Of a stretch of DNA of 6,797 bases, positions 1 to 6,262 are shown in pieces. This stretch comes from an uncultured Sulfurovum sp. (GTDB taxonomy: Bacteria > Campylobacterota > Campylobacteria > Campylobacterales > Sulfurovaceae). A program made the position numbers and the translations under genes. Every line of letters begins with the position of its first letter. Position 1 is the stretch's first letter. The stretch covers positions 1-6,797 of the forward strand of contig CAMZNQ010000145.1 in the NCBI GenBank assembly GCA_947313765.1, written 5' to 3'. Under the pieces are notes generated by a model. It had not been told where the DNA came from, searched no databases, and worked only from the letters and a program-made list of their open reading frames with translations.

Positions 1-277
1 AGTCAATAAATCCAAGGTTTAATGGGGGGGGGAGGTGGGGGAAAAAAGAGATATTTTTCAAAACATCTTGACGCTCTTTTATGGGGTCGAGACCATTAAC
101 TAAAACTGAACCAGAATGAGGATGGTAATAACCTAAAATAGAACGAATAAGCGTCGTTTTCCCTGCACCATTTGCTCCCATCAAAGCGATGGAGTCATTT
201 TTATTAAAATTAATACTAACACTATCCAAAGAGAGGGTAGAGCCAAATTTTTTTGTTAGATTGTCTATTTTTATCAT
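1..277 (-). CDS. nosF: NosF, ABC transporter ATPase for nitrous oxide reductase maturation (5' part, cut by window edge)
   Basis: This is the first 92 codons of an ABC-type ATPase, open to the window edge. The N-terminus (MIKIDNLTKKFG) and the Walker A motif at residues 34-41 (GANGAGKT) are typical of the family. The stretch around residues 77-86 (SFFPHLPPPL) matches the region NosF proteins carry after strand 5, usually ending in a Q-loop Gln followed by LPPP. NosF is the cytoplasmic ATPase that pairs with membrane protein NosY and the periplasmic NosD in sulfur/copper delivery for the Cu(Z) site of NosZ. The start ATG directly follows the TAG stop of the PAS gene with no gap and no strong ribosome site, so translational coupling is likely. 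Oddity: the Q-loop residue reads His81 instead of Gln, within a C-rich run of codons that contrasts with the AT-rich gene and may be sequence error near the edge. Signature motif, Walker B and H-loop lie outside the window. The NosF assignment rests on context plus the LPPP stretch. Confidence 0.88.
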   Translation of the reverse strand, partial: MIKIDNLTKKFGSTLSLDSVSINFNKNDSIALMGANGAGKTTLIRSILGYYHPHSGSVLVNGLDPIKERQDVLKNISFFPHLPPPLNLGFID

Positions 278-796
278 CTAATAAAACCTATGTATCTCTT
301 CCATAATATTTGAAAACTCTATATCTTCGCCTCGTTCTTTTAAAAACTCTATTAAATATTTTTCAGAAGCTTCAATACTATCTTTTTTCTCTATGGCTAA
401 AAGTTTAGCATATAAATCAGCAATAATCTCTAAAACATGAGGAGAGATACTTTTTCTATCTGCTCTATATCCTATGATTCTATCACTTTCATCATTTAGT
501 GCTTCAAACTCAGTAAATATCCAATAGTATCGTCCATCTTTTGCTAAATTTTTTACAACAGCATTAATATTTTTACCTTGTGAAATTGTTTTCCATAAGA
601 GTTTAAAAACTACTTTTGGCATATCAGGATGACGTATAATACTATGAGGTTTTCCTATTAGCTCATCTTCATTATAACCCGACACTTCCATAAAATAATC
701 ATTACAATAAATTATTTTTCCTTTGGCATCAGTTTCACTTATAATATATCTTTTTGGGTCTAGCACTATCTCTTTATCTATGGGTGTTGGCTTCAT
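278..796 (-). CDS. Aer-like PAS domain protein inside the nos operon
   Basis: This is a 172-residue soluble protein with one PAS domain (about residues 10-115) and a helical, charged C-terminal tail (about 118-172). The PAS core closely resembles that of the E. coli aerotaxis receptor Aer: SGYNEDELIGKPH at 39-51, RHPDMP at 55-60, a Trp at 68, VVKN.AKDGRYYW at 80-92. In Aer the Arg-His-x-x-Asp-like segment is involved in FAD binding, so a flavin redox sensor is a reasonable inference. The Trp that precedes the VKN strand in Aer is Ile77 here. There is no methyl-accepting, kinase, GGDEF or DNA-binding domain and no membrane segment, so it must act through a partner or as a bare sensor. A good ribosome site (AGGAG, 5 nt before the ATG) lies in the 9-nt gap after nosH, and its TAG stop abuts the nosF ATG. 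Its position implies co-expression with nos genes; its function there is unknown to me. Confidence 0.85.
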   Translation of the reverse strand: MKPTPIDKEIVLDPKRYIISETDAKGKIIYCNDYFMEVSGYNEDELIGKPHSIIRHPDMPKVVFKLLWKTISQGKNINAVVKNLAKDGRYYWIFTEFEALNDESDRIIGYRADRKSISPHVLEIIADLYAKLLAIEKKDSIEASEKYLIEFLKERGEDIEFSNIMEEIHRFY

Positions 797-805
797 ATCT
801 TCTCC

Positions 806-1711
806 TTATACCAAATCTTTTAATCTGAAATCAAACTTTAATGCATCAACATGACAAACATCAACACAACGTCCACATAGCGTACAATCAGCACCTGTAA
901 TATATTGTGTTTTAATCTCTTTATCATTTATCTGTTTCTTATATTTAGCTTTTGTTATCTCTAATACTTGTGATTCAAAACAGACATCATGACATACCAT
1001 ACAGCTATCACAATTATCATTCCACTCAATACGTAAAGCAGATACTTTACCTATCATTCCATAGGTTGTTCCAATAGGACAAATATAACTACACCATGCA
1101 CGACGAGAAAAAAAGACTTCAATAGAGAAAACAATAGCTACCCAAATAAGTGCTAATGACCAACCATACACAATAGTCCGACTAAGTATTCCTACTACAG
1201 AAAAAGATTCAAATATAATAAATCCACTAAAAAAAGCCATGCTTAAAAAGCCTACCCAAAAGATATATTTTACTCTATGGTCAAATTTTCTCTCTTTAAT
1301 GATTTTTTTCTTTACCAATATGTTATGGAGCTTCTCCCCATACTCACTAAGTATGCCATAAGGACAAACCCATGCACAGTAGGTACGACCACCAACCAAC
1401 ATATAAACAATAATAATGGTTGAGACACCAATAATTATATTAATAGGAATATGATAAGTAGCCAACCAAACCTCTAGTGTAGTAAAAGGGTCTATCATGT
1501 GAAAACCTAAAAAGCGTGAACCGTTAAGTGTTCCTTCTAATACTTGTAAATCAATAAAAAATGATAAAAAGAAAAGTAGATGAATTCCAATAACTAAAAT
1601 CCATCGTTTCATTCTATATGAAAATTTTTTCTTACCCTCAGAAGTTGTACTCCAAAATGTTGACCAAAAGGTGCTATTTTTTATTGTCTCTCTCTTGTTA
1701 TACTTATCCAT
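806..1711 (-). CDS. nosH: NosH, membrane-bound NapH-type iron-sulfur protein
   Basis: This is a 301-residue NapH-family membrane ferredoxin. Four hydrophobic segments are visible at about 36-54, 88-108, 148-168 and 180-201. The family's two CxxxCP motifs are present at C112/C116 (YCAWVCP) and C207/C211 (WCSYICP), followed by two 4Fe-4S motifs: C234-C237-C240-C244 and C276-C279-C282-C286. The last lacks the usual proline after the fourth Cys (CH instead of CP). In the Wolinella model NosH together with NosG oxidises menaquinol and passes electrons to periplasmic cytochromes on the way to NosZ. It lies 25 nt downstream of nosC2, with a strong ribosome site (GGGAGGAG) in that gap, and is followed 9 nt later by the PAS gene. 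napH is the paralogous alternative, but the neighbouring nosB, nosD and cytochrome genes favour nosH. Confidence 0.93.
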   Translation of the reverse strand: MDKYNKRETIKNSTFWSTFWSTTSEGKKKFSYRMKRWILVIGIHLLFFLSFFIDLQVLEGTLNGSRFLGFHMIDPFTTLEVWLATYHIPINIIIGVSTIIIVYMLVGGRTYCAWVCPYGILSEYGEKLHNILVKKKIIKERKFDHRVKYIFWVGFLSMAFFSGFIIFESFSVVGILSRTIVYGWSLALIWVAIVFSIEVFFSRRAWCSYICPIGTTYGMIGKVSALRIEWNDNCDSCMVCHDVCFESQVLEITKAKYKKQINDKEIKTQYITGADCTLCGRCVDVCHVDALKFDFRLKDLV

Positions 1712-1736
1712 ATCTTTTCTCCTCCCTCTCTACCAC

Positions 1737-2231
1737 CTATCTATTTTTTTCTGCTCTAGCAGGAAATTCACCTATTTCATCAGCAAAAGTTCTTAAATCT
1801 TCTTCACTCAATTTAATTAATAACCCTTTCATAATCATGTTCTCTTTTCTTCCTGCTTTAAAGTCTATTAAGTTTTGATAGATTTTTTCACTACTCTGTC
1901 CAAAAAGTTTTGGTCCCATTAGGGCTTTACCATTTTGCATTCCTGAACCATTTACTCCATGACAAGAAGAACACTTACTTTTGTAGGCTTGACTAACTTC
2001 AAACGCACCTATATTTCCTGCTTTTTCTCGTAATGCCGATAGCTTATCTTCCTCTTTAGCTCTATCATCTTTCTCTTCTATTTTAGTAGAGCTAGAGTTG
2101 CTTATTTTGTCTCCAAAATCTTCTATAACTTTACCCTGTTCGCCACCATGATAAGCACCTCCACCCATATAGGTTAACACCATAAGTCCAAAAATAATAA
2201 CGGTTAAAAATCCAACAATTATATGCTTCAC
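1737..2231 (-). CDS. nosC2: NosC2, membrane-anchored monoheme cytochrome c
   Basis: This is a 164-residue cytochrome c. An N-terminal hydrophobic segment (about residues 4-22, followed by YMGGGAYHGG) acts as an uncleaved anchor or signal. A charged, low-complexity linker follows (about 35-70), then a class I cytochrome domain with heme motif CSSCH at C87/C90/H91. The sixth ligand is probably M132 or M134 (KENMIMKGL). The start is GTG, at 2231-2229: it overlaps the TGA stop of nosC1 by four bases (GTGA), which fixes the start and shows coupled translation. In the W. succinogenes nos cluster, two cytochrome genes (nosC1, nosC2) sit between nosG and nosH and are proposed to link NosGH to NosZ; the same layout is seen here. 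The heme domain resembles that of NosC1 (shared F-K-[SA]-G-[KR]-K and ADEI elements), so the pair probably arose by duplication. The stop is TAG. Confidence 0.92.
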   Translation of the reverse strand: MKHIIVGFLTVIIFGLMVLTYMGGGAYHGGEQGKVIEDFGDKISNSSSTKIEEKDDRAKEEDKLSALREKAGNIGAFEVSQAYKSKCSSCHGVNGSGMQNGKALMGPKLFGQSSEKIYQNLIDFKAGRKENMIMKGLLIKLSEEDLRTFADEIGEFPARAEKNR

Positions 2232-2824
2232 TGTTTACTCCTCATCTCTTTTAGTTTTTGATTAAATCTATAAATCTCATCTGCTATTTCACGAATCTCA
2301 CTCTCTTCCATATGGTCTATTAGTCCATCCATCAAAGGGTTACTCTTTTTACCACTTTTAAAATTAGTAATCGCCAAAAATATCTCATCTGAACTTTTAG
2401 ACAAGAGTGAGGGTCCGATGACACCATTGGCATAATCACTATGACAAGCAGAACACTTCACTCTAAACTTTTTAGAGAGTTCGCCAACAAGTAATCCTAT
2501 CTGAACCTCTTCATAAGGGCTTCGTATGTGCATATTGGCTTCTACAGCTGTTCTAGGTTTTATCCTTACCGAAGCATCTCTATTAGCAGGTTGACTTTTT
2601 GAATCATAGCTATGTTTAAACTCATTAGTCATCCCTCTATAAAAAGTACTATTTGAATCATTTTTATCTCTATTAGCTACTTTTATCTCTTTAGCATGTT
2701 CATTAGATACTATCTCTATTGTTGGTGTGACACTATCTACTTTTTCTTCGTTTTGCTTTTTCTGTTCATCTCCACATCCCATAAAAATAATCAGGGCTGA
2801 ACTCAATAATATTTTCTTAATCAT
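2228..2824 (-). CDS. nosC1: NosC1, probable lipoprotein monoheme cytochrome c
   Basis: This is a 198-residue protein. The N-terminus (MIKKILLSSALIIFMGC) is a signal peptide ending in a lipobox-like FMGC, so Cys17 is probably lipidated, although Phe at the -3 position is not the usual Leu. A long polar region of about 90 residues precedes a small cytochrome c domain with heme motif CSACH (C124, C127, H128). M165 or M172 is the candidate sixth ligand. Its place between nosG and nosC2 matches the nosC1 of W. succinogenes, where it is thought to carry electrons from NosGH towards NosZ on the periplasmic side. The start ATG is preceded by AAAGGA with normal spacing, two bases after nosG. It ends in TGA inside a 4-nt overlap with the GTG start of nosC2. 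The linker is poorly conserved in character, so identification rests on the heme motif and position. Confidence 0.9.
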   Translation of the reverse strand: MIKKILLSSALIIFMGCGDEQKKQNEEKVDSVTPTIEIVSNEHAKEIKVANRDKNDSNSTFYRGMTNEFKHSYDSKSQPANRDASVRIKPRTAVEANMHIRSPYEEVQIGLLVGELSKKFRVKCSACHSDYANGVIGPSLLSKSSDEIFLAITNFKSGKKSNPLMDGLIDHMEESEIREIADEIYRFNQKLKEMRSKQ

Positions 2825-2826
2825 AC

Positions 2827-3561
2827 TTATCCTTTACCGTACTGCTCTTTATATGTAACACGTGGTTTAATAACAATAGATGCTGTATTTGTAGGGCAAA
2901 CTTCTTCACAAACTCCACATCCTATACAACCCTCATAGATTATAGGGCGTGTAATTCCATTTGCTTTCACCATTGCAATAGCTGAAAGAGGGTTTGAAAT
3001 AGGACACATATCAACACAAAGAGTACATGGCTCTCCTGCTCTATTTTCAAACTTTTTCAATATCTCCTCTTCATACTCTGTTACATTGTTCACATCATTA
3101 ATAAACTTTAGCATTTTTTCATTGTAATTAGAAGGAATTGGTTCTTCTCTTACAGCTAAACAGCTATTAGGAGATTCTAAAACAGCAATCCCCATATGTA
3201 TATCTTCGGCTTTTTCACAATCATGAGACAATGCTCCTGTAGGACAAGCTAAAACACAAGGAACAGCTTCACATGCCCAACATCCACGTACTGTTGCATC
3301 AATATAGGGTGTTCCCTCTCCTGCTCCTTTTGCCCAATCTGCCAACTCAATAGAGTGGTAAGGGCAAACTTGCACACATTGACCACATTTAATACATAAA
3401 CCTAAAAAATCATGTTCAGGTATTGCCCCAGGAGGTCGAAGTCGCGTCTCATCAGCCAACAGATAAGGACTAAGACCTACTCCACCTGCTAACACTAATC
3501 CTAAAATACCTAAAGTAGAATATTTCATAAACTCTCGTCGTTCTGTCTCTATTTTTGCCAT
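2827..3561 (-). CDS. nosG: NosG, Tat-exported NapG-type polyferredoxin
   Basis: This is a 244-residue protein with a twin-arginine signal (ERREFMK at 7-13, hydrophobic stretch to about 35), which places it in the periplasm as a folded iron-sulfur protein. Four 4Fe-4S sites can be read: C56-C59-C62-C66P; C94-C97-C102-C106P; C179-C182-C186P, whose fourth ligand is probably the distant C134 (SCLA), as in NapG; and C212-C215-C218-C222P. With NosH it forms the proposed menaquinol-oxidising module feeding NosC1/NosC2 and NosZ. The length fits NapG/NosG. The start ATG lies one base after the nosD stop, and its ribosome site (GGAGGA) is inside the last nosD codons. The alternative name napG is less likely because no napA, napB or other nap gene is present and the flanking genes are nosD and nosC1. 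Confidence 0.93.
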   Translation of the reverse strand: MAKIETERREFMKYSTLGILGLVLAGGVGLSPYLLADETRLRPPGAIPEHDFLGLCIKCGQCVQVCPYHSIELADWAKGAGEGTPYIDATVRGCWACEAVPCVLACPTGALSHDCEKAEDIHMGIAVLESPNSCLAVREEPIPSNYNEKMLKFINDVNNVTEYEEEILKKFENRAGEPCTLCVDMCPISNPLSAIAMVKANGITRPIIYEGCIGCGVCEEVCPTNTASIVIKPRVTYKEQYGKG

Positions 3562-3562
3562 T

Positions 3563-4777
3563 TTAATCCTCCACTCTTATTTTTGGTTCTTTATCTTCTA
3601 AGAGAAAAATTGGCTCTGAAAAAGGAGCTAATTTTGCTAAGAAATTAAGCAATGAAATTACAGGAGAACCATAAAAAAACTTTACATCAGGATTATATAC
3701 CCAAAGTTGGTCTGCATATTGATAGACTTTATGAGAGGTATCTCCTATATTGTCTCTGTTCCTGTCAAAACCTGCATAATTATCCCAATAGTTTCCCACT
3801 ATCTCATTTTCATTGGTTTTGCTTCCTCTACTATCATTTACTATATCTTCAATATTGCCTTTTAGTATATTATTTTTAATAATATTATTCTCAGAAAGAG
3901 AATGAAAATGAATAGCTTCAGAGTTATATAGTATCTTGTTTCCCTCTATCCAATTATGGGTATCAGGTTCAAAAGGAGACCTATCAACATAAAGTCCTTG
4001 AGCACAGTAAATAATGGTATTATCTTTTATGGTAAAGTTAGAGATATCTTTCATACCTATTCCCATACCCGTTGCCCCAATAGAACTTTGAATTAAATTT
4101 CCTATGGCAATGGTATCTTTAGAATACATAAAAAATATACCTACAGAATTGTGCTTATATCTATTATTTTTAACAATATTTTTACCTGCATACATAAAAT
4201 GAAGAGAGTAGCGACAATGCTCTCCAACATTCTCTTCTATTAAATTTCCATGTGAATACCAAACAACCATATCTCGTGATTTAATAAGCCTATTTTTACG
4301 GACAATGTTATTGTGACTATACCAAAGACGTAGACCATCGCCACGAAGACCCAATTCAAAATCTTTAGAAGTGATGTTGTTATCAACAATTATTGAATTG
4401 TTTACCATCTGCATATCAATCCCAAAAAGAGAATTATCTATTTTACAAGAACGAACTTCACATTGAGAAGCATTTTTTATTGAAATTGCCGAATCTAAAG
4501 TATGTGTCATCTCTCCTGAATTGGTTACTCTTAAGTTTTTTAGGGTTACAAAAGAACTCTCTATTGTTATAACAGTACCTTTTCCCTCTCCATCAATAAC
4601 TACACCAGCCTCTTTACCTAAAATTGTTAATGGCTTTTTGATAACAATACTACCTTTGTAAACACCTTTTGGAAGCTTTAAAATAGAACCTGAAGGAGCT
4701 TTATTAATAGCTTCTTGAAGGGCATTTGCAGATAAAAAACTTAAGAGTGAAAAAAGCGTTATGAATAGTTTAATCAA
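3563..4777 (-). CDS. nosD: NosD, periplasmic beta-helix protein for Cu(Z) maturation
   Basis: This is a 404-residue protein with a cleavable signal peptide (about 1-19, ending SANA) and a body made of right-handed parallel beta-helix (CASH/PbH1) repeats. These are visible as recurring N-N-x-I/V turns, for example VNNSIIVDNNI, HNNIVRKNRL, HGNLIEENVG and KNIVKNNRYKHN. This is the NosD architecture, and its length is close to the family norm. NosD works in the periplasm with the NosF/NosY ABC transporter to assemble the Cu(Z) cluster of NosZ. The start is a TTG (4777-4775): there is no in-frame ATG before the signal peptide, and AAAGG lies about 8 nt upstream. The gene starts 10 nt after nosB and ends one base before nosG. 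Nothing suggests damage. Confidence 0.95.
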   Translation of the reverse strand: MIKLFITLFSLLSFLSANALQEAINKAPSGSILKLPKGVYKGSIVIKKPLTILGKEAGVVIDGEGKGTVITIESSFVTLKNLRVTNSGEMTHTLDSAISIKNASQCEVRSCKIDNSLFGIDMQMVNNSIIVDNNITSKDFELGLRGDGLRLWYSHNNIVRKNRLIKSRDMVVWYSHGNLIEENVGEHCRYSLHFMYAGKNIVKNNRYKHNSVGIFFMYSKDTIAIGNLIQSSIGATGMGIGMKDISNFTIKDNTIIYCAQGLYVDRSPFEPDTHNWIEGNKILYNSEAIHFHSLSENNIIKNNILKGNIEDIVNDSRGSKTNENEIVGNYWDNYAGFDRNRDNIGDTSHKVYQYADQLWVYNPDVKFFYGSPVISLLNFLAKLAPFSEPIFLLEDKEPKIRVED

Positions 4778-4787
4778 AGTTTACCTT

Positions 4788-5570
4788 TTAGACACTTGTC
4801 TGCCGTATTGCTTTTCCTCTAGCCAATATTGCCAAGAGGCTCAATAAGGAGATAGCTACCAATAGATAGAATCCAATGGTTGGATAGGAGTGAGTAGTAA
4901 ATTGTGCTATCTTCCCATCTCCAAATACGGTAGGCATAAATGGTTTAATTTTAAATGCACCCCAATCGTGTAGATTATGTCCAAACCAATAGAGCCAATA
5001 AGAGTAATCGGCAATAAATAGTATGGGTAAAACGACAGGGATTAGCATTCCCAATCTAAAGATTTTATGATGATATGCAATAAAATAAATCATAATAAGA
5101 GAGAGTAAGAGTAGAGCATAAATAGCAATCTCACGCTCTAATTTTCCTCCAACCCACATAGGGTCCATTCCTACATAGTGGTTAATGGTATTCATCTCAT
5201 GTACCTCTCCTGAAAATCCATCAAAATGGAAAAATACAGGAATTCCTTCAGGAAATGCCTCTTTTGGATAGTTTGGTGCTTCAAGTGAAACAGCCCAAAT
5301 AGGCATGGAAGCCACACCTATTTCAGAAGAAGATTCTATCATCTTATCTAAATTATTATGAGACTCTTTGGGAGTAGCAACACTCTTGTATCGCCCTTGG
5401 TTATATAAATTCCATACGGATTTACTAAAACTGCTTATCTCTTCACTTTTTCCCTCATTAATATTGTTAAGTGTGCCATGAAAAGCAATCATGGGAAGTG
5501 TAAAAGCAAAGGTTAAAATAATCAATGCCAACGATGCAAATATTTTTGCTTTTGTAAAACTTGGGTGCAT
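4788..5570 (-). CDS. nosB: NosB-like membrane protein, first gene of the accessory operon
   Basis: This is a 260-residue membrane protein. One hydrophobic helix (about 9-30) is followed by a periplasmic domain (about 31-145) and then three C-terminal helices (about 147-166, 172-197 and 231-250). The exported part carries HFDGFSGEVHEM (115-126) and HYVGMDPMWVGG (131-142), rich in His and Met. Further conserved-looking positions, GHNLHDWG (197-204), sit after the third helix. NosB is a membrane protein encoded between nosZ and nosD in W. succinogenes and other clade II nos clusters; its role is not well established. Metal or heme handling is only a guess from the His/Met content. The ATG at 5570 has a ribosome site (AGGAG, 5 nt spacing), and the Fnr-type promoter upstream makes nosB the first gene of the transcript. 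The stop is TAA. Confidence 0.85.
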   Translation of the reverse strand: MHPSFTKAKIFASLALIILTFAFTLPMIAFHGTLNNINEGKSEEISSFSKSVWNLYNQGRYKSVATPKESHNNLDKMIESSSEIGVASMPIWAVSLEAPNYPKEAFPEGIPVFFHFDGFSGEVHEMNTINHYVGMDPMWVGGKLEREIAIYALLLLSLIMIYFIAYHHKIFRLGMLIPVVLPILFIADYSYWLYWFGHNLHDWGAFKIKPFMPTVFGDGKIAQFTTHSYPTIGFYLLVAISLLSLLAILARGKAIRQTSV

Positions 5571-5593
5571 TCTTTCTCCTATTAATAATCTTA

Positions 5594-5641
5594 GGATTTA
5601 GTATAGTCTAAAAAATCAATTATAAAAGTGATTTACATCAA
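5594..5641 (-). promoter_or_regulatory. Putative class II Crp/Fnr-activated promoter of the nosB operon
   Basis: An Fnr-like box GTGATTTACATCAA lies at 5628-5641, one mismatch from TTGAT-N4-ATCAA. On the minus strand a -10 element TATACT lies at 5605-5600. A start point about 7 nt beyond it (near 5593) would be 41-42 bp from the centre of the box (5634.5), the classic class II activator spacing. No clear -35 is visible, which fits activator dependence. The leader to the nosB ATG would be about 23 nt and holds the AGGAG site. The likely regulator is a Crp/Fnr-family protein; in W. succinogenes Nss regulators of this family respond to nitrate, NO and N2O. The regulator identity is inference. 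Confidence 0.72.
5628..5641. promoter_or_regulatory. Fnr/Crp-type operator
   Basis: The sequence GTGATTTACATCAA is a near-perfect dyad (GTGAT / ATCAA) and the only full match to the TTGAT-N4-ATCAA consensus that I saw in the intergenic region. It lies between the divergent nosB and cytochrome genes, but is well placed only for nosB; it is about 150 bp from the cytochrome start. Confidence 0.75.
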
Positions 5642-5652
5642 GGTTTAAAAAT

Positions 5653-5687
5653 ATTAACTAATTGATTTTATAACTAATATAGTTAAT
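5653..5687. repeat. 8-bp inverted repeat in the nosB/cytochrome intergenic region
   Basis: ATTAACTA (5653-5660) and TAGTTAAT (5680-5687) are perfect inverted copies separated by 19 bp. The dyad lies between the Fnr box and the direct repeats. It could be an operator or chance in AT-rich DNA. Confidence 0.35.
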
Positions 5688-5697
5688 TAGGACTATT

Positions 5698-5743
5698 TTT
5701 ATCCTATTTAAAAGATGAATTAAGAGTAATTTTATCCTATTTA
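5698..5743. repeat. Pair of 13-bp direct repeats upstream of the cytochrome gene
   Basis: TTTATCCTATTTA occurs at 5698-5710 and again at 5731-5743, identical, with starts 33 bp apart (about three helical turns). The second copy ends about 41 bp before the cytochrome start codon. The spacing on one DNA face suggests a possible tandem binding site for a regulator of the cytochrome gene. The region is very AT-rich, so chance is not excluded. Confidence 0.5.
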
Positions 5744-5784
5744 ATATATTATTAAAAATAATAAATATTATCAAGGAAACTTAT

Positions 5785-6207
5785 ATGGAGAAATTTCTAA
5801 TTTCATTAACATTACTAACAACCACAAGCCTTATGGCAGATATTGAAGCAGGGGAAAAAGTATATAAAGAAAATTGTGCAATGTGTCATAGTATTAATGG
5901 TGGTGGTTCTATGGGACCCGATTTTAATATGGTTGCCTATTCACGACATAAAGAGGAGATAGAGTATTATGCAAAAGACCCATACAGTCTCTATAAAATC
6001 TTTGGATACAGTGCAAATGCTATGCCAACCCTTCCACTGGAAGACCAACAATTTAAAGATGTAGCCGATTATATCTCTTCACTTCAACCGTTTAAAAAAT
6101 GGATGATAAAAAAGAAGCCAAGTAAAAAAATAGTTGTCGAAAAGGAAGAGACTAAAGAAGATAATGAGAGTAGAGAAGATAATAAGAGTATGGAGATTAA
6201 AGAATAA
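5785..6207 (+). CDS. Periplasmic monoheme cytochrome c with charged C-terminal tail
   Basis: This is a 140-residue class I cytochrome c. A signal peptide (1-18, ending SLMA) leads to a domain with heme motif CAMCH (C31, C34, H35), GPDF (44-47), and Met ligand M80 in NAMPTLPL, closing with the usual helix DVADYISSL (92-100). After about residue 104 comes a Lys/Glu-rich tail not needed for the fold, holding two 6-residue repeats (KEDNES, REDNKS at 124-135). The protein is probably a soluble periplasmic electron carrier. Its place between the nosZ remnant and nosB suggests a role as electron donor in N2O respiration, but it lies on the opposite strand from both and has its own upstream region. 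The start ATG has AAGGA 7 nt upstream. It could equally serve another terminal reductase or oxidase; I cannot give a reliable gene name. Confidence 0.88.
   Translation: MEKFLISLTLLTTTSLMADIEAGEKVYKENCAMCHSINGGGSMGPDFNMVAYSRHKEEIEYYAKDPYSLYKIFGYSANAMPTLPLEDQQFKDVADYISSLQPFKKWMIKKKPSKKIVVEKEETKEDNESREDNKSMEIKE
6154..6189 (+). repeat. Tandem 18-bp repeat in the tail of the cytochrome gene
   Basis: Two in-frame 18-bp units (6154-6171 and 6172-6189) share GAAGATAAT and a final AGT, and encode KEDNES and REDNKS. They lie in the charged tail outside the heme domain. Such a unit could vary in copy number by slippage. Confidence 0.6.
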
Positions 6208-6209
6208 AG

Positions 6210-6243
6210 CTTGAAAACGGAGGCAAAGCCTTCCGATTCCAAG
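6210..6243. terminator. Hairpin between converging cytochrome gene and nosZ remnant
   Basis: The inner stem CGGAGGC (6218-6224) pairs with GCCTTCCG (6228-6235) with one bulged T and an AAA loop. Outer CTTG (6210-6213) can pair with CAAG (6240-6243). It starts 3 nt after the cytochrome stop and ends 19 nt before the nosZ stop, so it is placed to end both transcripts. The T-tract is weak on both sides, so intrinsic terminator activity is likely but not certain. Confidence 0.6.
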
Positions 6244-6262
6244 TTAAAATTAAAAATACCAA

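Noticed and set aside
1..60. Frameshift in nosF at the homopolymer tract
   Set aside because: Counting codons from the ATG at 277 keeps the frame open to the edge, giving a plausible NosF sequence through LPPPLNLGFID; only substitutions, not a shift, are suspected.
1618..1878. 86-codon open frame on the plus strand
   Set aside because: It lies opposite the nosH start and nosC2 end, has no ribosome site, and encodes a Ser/Leu/Phe-rich sequence typical of the antisense of a real gene.
2827..3561. Missing cysteine in the third iron-sulfur motif of NosG
   Set aside because: NapG-type proteins share the short CxxCxxxCP form with a distant fourth Cys, and C134 is available here.
3652..3879. 75-codon open frame on the plus strand
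   Set aside because: It is wholly antisense to nosD, with no start signal and no recognisable domain.
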